This document shows positions 14,355 through 18,114 of a stretch of DNA of 18,114 nt, piece by piece. The stretch's first letter is position 1. Each line of letters starts with the position of its first letter. A model generated the notes under the pieces. It was not told the DNA's origin. It saw only the letters and a program-made list of their open reading frames with translations, and made no database searches. The translations under genes were made by a program, and so were the position numbers. The DNA comes from CAVVYA01 sp964577835 (lineage in GTDB: Bacteria > Pseudomonadota > Alphaproteobacteria > SMXQ01): contig CAZOBN010000062.1 of assembly GCA_964577835.1 (NCBI GenBank), positions 1 through 18,114 of the forward strand. The letters run 5' to 3'.

Positions 14355-15404
14355 ATGCTGGGCGCTCTTTACGCGATCCTCGCCGCCGCAACCTTCGGCT
14401 TTAACAATGCGAGCGCCCGGCGCGGCGTGCTGACCGGCACCGCCATCCAAGGGATGGCGATCAGCGTGCCGCTCGGCGTGCCGCTGTTTCTGATCGCCGC
14501 TTACATCGGCGGCGAATTGACGGAATTCGATCGCTTCGGCTCCTGGAACATCGTGCTGCTCGCCGCGGCGGGTTTCATGCATTTCGTCTGGGGCCGCTAC
14601 TGCAACATGCGCTCGCTCGCGGCGGTCGGCTCCAACCTCGCCGGGCCGGTGCAGCAGTTTCAACTCATCCTGTCGCTCACGCTGGCCATCGTTTTCCTCG
14701 GCGAGACCCTGAGCCCGCTCAAGGTCATCGGCATTCTGCTCGTGGTTTCCGGTCCGAGCTTCATCATCCATGGCCGGCAGGCCGAGAAGCGTCGTGCCGC
14801 GCGCCGCCGCGCCCAAGCCTCGGTCGGCGCCGCCGCGGCCGACAGCGCGGCCGAGGCGACAGAGAGCAGCACCGCAACCGCCAAAGCGAAATTCAAGCCG
14901 CGGCTGATGGAAGGCTATATCTTCGCCTTCCTCTCCTCGATCGGCTTCGGCACCAGTCCGATTCTGGTGGCGGCCGGACTCAAAGGCACCGGCCTCAGCC
15001 TGGCCGGCGGCCTGATCTCCTATGTTTTCGCGACCCTGGTGGTGGCGGTTCTCCTGCTCCTCCCAAGCAATTTCGTCCAGGTGCGCAACATGGGCCGCGC
15101 GGCGCTGCCCTGGTTTACCCTTTCGGCGGTCGCCGTCTGGGCCTCGCAGCTCTTCCGCTACATGGCGCTGGCCATCGCGCCGGTCACCGTGGTGCAGCCG
15201 ATCCAGAGCCTGTCGCTGATCTTCCGCATGATCTTCGGCTTCTTCATCAACCGCGAGCATGAGGCGCTCGACCGTTATGTGATCGGCGGCATCATTCTCT
15301 CGTTCACCGGCGCGCTCGCGCTGTCGGTCTCCGACGAGATGGTGACGCAATACATCATGCTGCCCGGCTGGCTCGCGCCGCTGGCCGCATGGCGCTGGCC
15401 GTGA
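14355..15404 (+). CDS. EamA/DMT-family transporter, copy 1
   Basis: Encodes 349 aa. About ten hydrophobic helices form two EamA halves (roughly 1-140 and 186-330), typical of drug/metabolite-superfamily permeases that move amino acids, nucleotides or related metabolites. The halves are joined by a basic cytoplasmic loop EKRRAARRRAQASVGAA (144-160) and an Ala/Ser/Thr-rich linker to about 180. The second half contains LFRYMALAIAPVTVVQPIQ (266-284), a DMT-like helix end. The C-terminus is WRWP. The ATG at 14355 is chosen because AGGAAA precedes it by 4 nt and because the following copy starts at the same position. It is transcribed away from the MFS pair. The copy downstream has the same length and high identity. 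Substrate unknown. Confidence 0.88.
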   Translation: MLGALYAILAAATFGFNNASARRGVLTGTAIQGMAISVPLGVPLFLIAAYIGGELTEFDRFGSWNIVLLAAAGFMHFVWGRYCNMRSLAAVGSNLAGPVQQFQLILSLTLAIVFLGETLSPLKVIGILLVVSGPSFIIHGRQAEKRRAARRRAQASVGAAAADSAAEATESSTATAKAKFKPRLMEGYIFAFLSSIGFGTSPILVAAGLKGTGLSLAGGLISYVFATLVVAVLLLLPSNFVQVRNMGRAALPWFTLSAVAVWASQLFRYMALAIAPVTVVQPIQSLSLIFRMIFGFFINREHEALDRYVIGGIILSFTGALALSVSDEMVTQYIMLPGWLAPLAAWRWP

Positions 15405-15458
15405 TCGAGGCTGTCAGATCCTTGTCAGAATGAAGAACGGCTGGAAGGTGGAGCGGCG

Positions 15459-15537
15459 ATCCAAATAGTAGGGAAATTCACGGTTCTTGAGCAGCGCCAT
15501 TCCGCCTGCGCCTGCGGCCGCCCTCGGCTCCGACCAT
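15459..15537 (-). pseudogene. frameshifted relic of the 5' end of an MFS_3 transporter gene
   Basis: On the minus strand, 15460-15505 aligns without gaps to the start of the MFS gene at 12777-14030 with 37 of 46 bases identical. In the same frame it reads GGMALLKNREFPYYLD, against GGMALFKNRDFACYWV in the intact gene. Upstream, an ATG at 15537 corresponds to the MFS start, but the stretch between it and the internal ATG is 5 bases shorter than in the intact gene, so the two are out of frame. Downstream of the match the homology disappears and the frame stops at about 15418. It is too short to encode a transporter and is best read as a decayed duplicate. A chance match is unlikely, given its position and orientation next to the duplicated leader. 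Confidence 0.8.
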
Positions 15538-15582
15538 GAGCCTGTTGGCGTCGAGGAAACGGGTTGGCTCTCGCCCGGCAGA

Positions 15583-15675
15583 ACGGTAAGTTCATCGCCG
15601 TCATGGACTCAAGGACCGCCAAGTCCATGGCGATTCCCATGGGGGCGGCTCCGCCACGCCTATCTGAGGAAACTC
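15583..15675 (+). repeat. duplicated 5' leader, copy 2
   Basis: From ACGGTAAGT to the base before the ATG, homologous to 14262-14354 and of equal length, with small compensating indels. It includes the GAGGAAA ribosome-binding site (15666-15672). It contains an extra palindrome, CATGGACT/AGTCCATG, that is not conserved in copy 1. Confidence 0.7.
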
Positions 15676-16725
15676 ATGCTGGGAATGCTCTACGCGGTGC
15701 TCGCCGCCGCAGCCTTCGGCTTCAGCAACGCAAGCGGCCGGCGCGGCGTGCTGACCGGCACTGCCATCCAGGGCATGGCGATCAGCGTGCCGCTCGGCGT
15801 GCCCTTGTTCCTGATCGCCGCTTACCTCGGCGGTGAACTGAGCGAATTCGATCGCTTCAGTCCCCAGAACATAGTGCTGCTGGCCGCAGCCGGTTTCATG
15901 CAACTCGTCTGGGGCCGCTACTGCAACATGCGCTCGCTCGCGGCGGTGGGCTCCAACCTCTCCGGGCCGGTGCAGCAGTTCCAGCTCCTGCTCTCCCTCA
16001 CCCTGGCGATCACCTTTCTCAACGAGACCCTGACGCCGCTGAAAGTGATCGGCATTCTTCTCGTGATCTCCGCTCCGAGCATCATCGTGCAAGGTCGCAA
16101 GGCCGAACAGCGGCGCGCCGCGCGCCGTCGAGCACAGGCGTCCGTCGGGGCCGCCACGGCAGGCGGTGGCGCGGCGATGGCCGAGGAGGCCGCGGCGCCG
16201 GCCAAGCCAGCGTTCCAGCCACGTTTGCTCGAAGGCTATATCTTCGCGCTGCTGTCCTCGATCGGCTTCGGCACAGCCCCGATTCTGGTGGCGGCGGGGC
16301 TCCAAGGCACCGGCCTCAGCCTAGCCGGCGGCCTGATTTCCTACGTTTTCGCGACCCTGGTGGTCGCGGTCCTGCTGCTGGTGCCGCGAAATTTCCAGCA
16401 GGTCCGCACCATACCGCGCAAAGCGCTGCCTTGGTTCACCCTGTCGGCGCTCGCGGTCTGGGCCTCACAGCTCTTCCGCTACATGGCGCTGGCGATCGCG
16501 CCGGTGACCGTGGTGCAGCCGATCCAGAGTCTGTCGCTGATCTTCCGTATGATCTTCGGTTTCTTCATCAATCGCGAACACGAGGCGCTCGACCGCTACG
16601 TGATCGCAGCCATCTTCCTGTCGTTCGCCGGCGCCCTCGCGCTATCGATTTCCGCTGAGATCGTAACGCAATACATCACGCTGCCCGACTGGCTGGTCCC
16701 CCTGGCGAACTGGCGCTGGCCGTAA
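15676..16725 (+). CDS. EamA/DMT-family transporter, copy 2
   Basis: Encodes 349 aa, exactly the length of copy 1, with the same architecture: two EamA halves, a basic RRAARRRAQASVGAA loop and a WRWP C-terminus. Membrane segments are almost identical to copy 1 (for example the stretch around FGFFINREHEALDRYVI), whereas the inter-domain linker (about 158-182) differs strongly, being Gly/Ala/Glu/Pro-rich here. This argues for selection on the transport core. Start at 15676 with GAGGAAA 3 nt upstream, at the same relative position as in copy 1. It may be co-transcribed with copy 1 or driven by its own duplicated leader. EamA proteins often work as single chains; a heterodimer of the two is possible but unproven. 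Confidence 0.88.
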   Translation: MLGMLYAVLAAAAFGFSNASGRRGVLTGTAIQGMAISVPLGVPLFLIAAYLGGELSEFDRFSPQNIVLLAAAGFMQLVWGRYCNMRSLAAVGSNLSGPVQQFQLLLSLTLAITFLNETLTPLKVIGILLVISAPSIIVQGRKAEQRRAARRRAQASVGAATAGGGAAMAEEAAAPAKPAFQPRLLEGYIFALLSSIGFGTAPILVAAGLQGTGLSLAGGLISYVFATLVVAVLLLVPRNFQQVRTIPRKALPWFTLSALAVWASQLFRYMALAIAPVTVVQPIQSLSLIFRMIFGFFINREHEALDRYVIAAIFLSFAGALALSISAEIVTQYITLPDWLVPLANWRWP

Positions 16726-16760
16726 CTTTCCAAGACCGCTAAAAAAGACGTTGGTCAGGT

Positions 16761-16807
16761 GAGAATACGTTTCTCGCACGCTATAGTGCCAAGTGAAACC
16801 GCTTCAC
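16761..16807 (+). promoter_or_regulatory. candidate promoter/operator region of the amidase gene
   Basis: Two short dyads flank a -10-like TATAGT (16782-16787): GAGAA-TACGT-TTCTC (16761-16775) and GTGAA-ACCGC-TTCAC (16793-16807). The second would lie just downstream of the start point and the first near the -35 position. This layout suits regulator binding, but no known operator is recognised and no good -35 hexamer is visible. Confidence 0.35.
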
Positions 16808-16847
16808 CTCGACCCGCAAAAAAACCAATTGATTGGGAGGACGCACC

Positions 16848-17603
16848 ATGACTCGTGTTTGGGACCCCTTTCTCACCGCACAGGACAAGGCCCACCTCGC
16901 CCAGCGGCGCGGCGACCGGCGCGTCGGCTTCGGCAAGCGGCCGGCCATTCTCAACATCGATATTTATCGCGGTGTATTCGGTGATGAAAACCTGCCTCTG
17001 TTGGAGGGTGTCAAGCTATGGCCGAGCTACTGCGGCCCGGCTGGCTGGAATACCATCCCCCACGTTCAGACATTGCTGCGCGAAGCGCGCGCCGCGGGCG
17101 TTCCCGTGTGCCATGCCACGGGGCTGCGAGACGAAGATTCCGGCATTCCCGGTTGGTCCGCGGCGATTCACGCGGAGCAGCCACGCCGCGCCGACTTAAG
17201 CGATGCCGCCGCGCGTGCGCGTTTTGCCCGGCGGTTTGACATCCTCGACGAGGTCGCGCCGCAACCGGGCGACGTGGTCGTGCAAAAGACCGCGCCAAGC
17301 GCGTTCTGGGGCACGCCGCTGATTGCTGAACTCATCAGACTGGGAATCGACACTCTTCTGGTGACGGGTGAGAGCACGAGTGGCTGCGTGCGCGCGACAG
17401 TCGTTGACGCCGCCAGCCACCGGTTCCGTGTTCAGGTCGTGGAAGACTGCGTGTTCGATCGTCATGAAGCCTGCCATGCCATCAATCTTTTCGACATGCA
17501 CCAAAAATACGCCGATGTCATTCCTATCAGCGCGGCAAAGGACTATTTGCGCAACCTCAGGAGCAACGCTGACATGGCACGCGGCGCGCTCGTCAGTTCT
17601 TGA
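16848..17603 (+). CDS. isochorismatase-fold cysteine hydrolase, N-carbamoylsarcosine amidase-like
   Basis: Encodes 251 aa. The catalytic triad of the cysteine-hydrolase family is visible: Asp38 in AILNIDIYRG, Lys147 in VVQKTAPSAFWGT, and Cys180 in LVTGESTSGCVRATVVDA. The Lys motif KTxxSAFxGT and the STSGCVRATVVDA context fit the N-carbamoylsarcosine amidase/maleamate amidase branch, which hydrolyses small amides or carbamoyl groups in the cytosol. N-carbamoylsarcosine amidase would act after the ATP-dependent N-methylhydantoinase in creatinine degradation, and hyuA/hyuB lie in this window, though about 8.5 kb away. The ATG at 16848 has GGGAGG 7 nt upstream. The gene and its leader look less GC-rich than the neighbours. 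Biuret, ureidoacrylate or maleamate amidase are alternatives, so the substrate is a moderate-confidence inference. Confidence 0.8.
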   Translation: MTRVWDPFLTAQDKAHLAQRRGDRRVGFGKRPAILNIDIYRGVFGDENLPLLEGVKLWPSYCGPAGWNTIPHVQTLLREARAAGVPVCHATGLRDEDSGIPGWSAAIHAEQPRRADLSDAAARARFARRFDILDEVAPQPGDVVVQKTAPSAFWGTPLIAELIRLGIDTLLVTGESTSGCVRATVVDAASHRFRVQVVEDCVFDRHEACHAINLFDMHQKYADVIPISAAKDYLRNLRSNADMARGALVSS

Positions 17604-17715
17604 CAGGTTGAATAGACCTTTTGCCAAAGGCAGAGCGACGGCTGATTAAATTCCAACCCCAATGCAGGTCACCTGCCAACGGAACAGACGTGAAAATGGG
17701 ATCTACGGGGAAAGT
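17604..17715. other. short spacer between amidase and tRNA-Gly
   Basis: It contains the small dyads CCTTT-TGCC-AAAGG (17618-17631) and GCAGGT-C-ACCTGC (17664-17676). Neither has a proper U-tract, so I do not call a terminator. No gene is supported. Confidence 0.4.
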
Positions 17716-17789
17716 TGGAGCGGGCGAAGGGAATCGAACCCTCGTCAGTAGCTTGGGAAGCTACAGCTCTACCATTGAGCTACGCCCGC
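17716..17789 (-). tRNA. tRNA-Gly(CCC)
   Basis: On the minus strand the sequence folds into a full cloverleaf. The 7-bp acceptor stem is GCGGGCG/CGCCCGC. The D arm is in TAGCTCAATGGTAGAGC. The anticodon stem GTAGC/GCTAC encloses the 7-nt loop TTCCCAA, giving anticodon CCC. The T arm is GAGGGTTCGATTCCCTT. The discriminator is U and CCA is encoded (17716-17718). It decodes the GGG glycine codon. A plus-strand frame reading GEGNRTLVSSLG across it is a translation of the antisense tRNA and is not a gene. Confidence 0.97.
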
Positions 17790-17903
17790 GCCGGGCCGTC
17801 TGATTTCCCTTTATAGGCCATGGCTCGGGCGGCTGCCAAGCGCGGCCTCTCGAGCTCGGCGGCCGAGCCAGTGCGGCGGCCCGCGCACGCCTTGCCGCGG
17901 AAC

Positions 17904-18114
17904 TCACTCTTTCCCCATGAATCCCTGAACGGAGAGGTCGATCTGGTTGCCATCCGGATCGGACACGCGATTCTCGGCCGCCCGGTCCGCCGGTCGTTCC
18001 GCGATCGTCGCGTCGTATTTCGCCAGCCCCTGCTCGACTTCGCCGAGGCTGTCGATCTTGACGCCGATATGGTGAAACCCGCTCGCCTCGCCGTAGGTGT
18101 TCAGGATCGCGATA
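17904..18114 (-). CDS. VOC/glyoxalase-fold protein (C-terminal 69 residues, 5' partial)
   Basis: The reading frame enters from the right edge and ends at a TGA (17904-17906), so only the C-terminal part is visible. It contains GFHHIGVKIDSLGEV, with a His at the usual first metal-ligand position of the second VOC module, and NRVSDPDGNQIDLSVQ, the typical C-terminal strand of vicinal-oxygen-chelate proteins. The usual metal-binding Glu in the NxIEL pattern is Asp here (IDL). Such proteins include glyoxalases, dioxygenases and resistance proteins. Nothing in the visible part separates these, so function is unassigned. Confidence 0.8.
   Translation of the reverse strand, partial: IAILNTYGEASGFHHIGVKIDSLGEVEQGLAKYDATIAERPADRAAENRVSDPDGNQIDLSVQGFMGKE

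Larger units (their letters stand above)
15405..15675. other. 271-bp spacer between the two DMT copies
   Basis: It holds the MFS relic (15459-15537) and the duplicated leader (15583-15675). An 8-bp stem is present at 15602-15609/15622-15629 (CATGGACT...AGTCCATG). No intact gene is supported, although a plus-strand frame is open upstream of the DMT start. Confidence 0.65.

Noticed and set aside
15487..15675. Upstream extension of DMT copy 2
   Set aside because: The frame passes through the MFS relic and leader and happens to stay open; copy 1 has the same start with no such extension.
17621..17803. Small plus-strand frame containing GEGNRTLVSSLG
   Set aside because: It is the antisense translation of tRNA-Gly, a frequent false gene.

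Overview
The window is GC-rich, densely coded bacterial DNA. Gene content (QueF/QueC, TVP38/DedA-like, PMT/ArnT-like enzymes, an N-methylhydantoinase pair, EamA and MFS_3 transporters) and intergenic palindromes with the GTCATGGC...CTTGACC...GCCATC pattern suggest an alphaproteobacterium, probably of the Rhizobiales/Hyphomicrobiales. This assignment is an inference from style and family resemblance, not from a marker gene.

Left part (1-4567). The C-terminal end of queF (preQ0 reductase) runs in from the left on the plus strand and converges on queC (preQ0 synthase). queC is the last gene of a tightly packed minus-strand operon: GT2 dolichyl-phosphate-mannose-synthase-like glycosyltransferase, then a TVP38/DedA-like membrane protein, then queC. 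A plus-strand ArnT/PMT-like glycosyltransferase (GT39-type) diverges from it. A polyprenyl-phosphate-sugar synthase facing a polyprenyl-phosphate-sugar-using transferase suggests a small envelope-glycosylation module. It ends at a composite palindromic element (4311-4512).

Middle (4568-11559). A second PMT-type glycosyltransferase lies 19 nt upstream of hyuA and hyuB, the two subunits of an ATP-dependent hydantoinase/oxoprolinase-type enzyme, all on the minus strand. A roughly 417-bp gene-free stretch with a second palindromic element follows. Then comes a plus-strand acyltransferase-3 family membrane protein in which the usual first-helix catalytic histidine appears to be tyrosine.

Right part (11512-18114). 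Two paralogous MFS exporters overlap by ATGA on the minus strand and are divergent from an EamA/DMT transporter. That transporter is followed in tandem by a second copy of exactly the same length (349 aa). Between the two DMT copies lies a short, frameshifted relic of the 5' end of the MFS gene, in the same divergent position as upstream of DMT copy 1. The whole divergent MFS/DMT junction was therefore duplicated, and the extra MFS copy was lost. Beyond this are an isochorismatase-fold cysteine hydrolase (N-carbamoylsarcosine amidase-like), a tRNA-Gly(CCC) on the minus strand, and the C-terminal part of a VOC/glyoxalase-fold protein that runs off the right edge.

Functionally, hyuA/hyuB and the N-carbamoylsarcosine-amidase-like enzyme would be consecutive steps of N-methylhydantoin (creatinine) degradation, but they lie about 8.5 kb apart with transporters between them, so a joint pathway is a hypothesis. 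I did not find a convincing new defence or mobile system. The most notable observations are the relic-marked duplication of the transporter junction, the palindromic elements and the altered acyltransferase motif.
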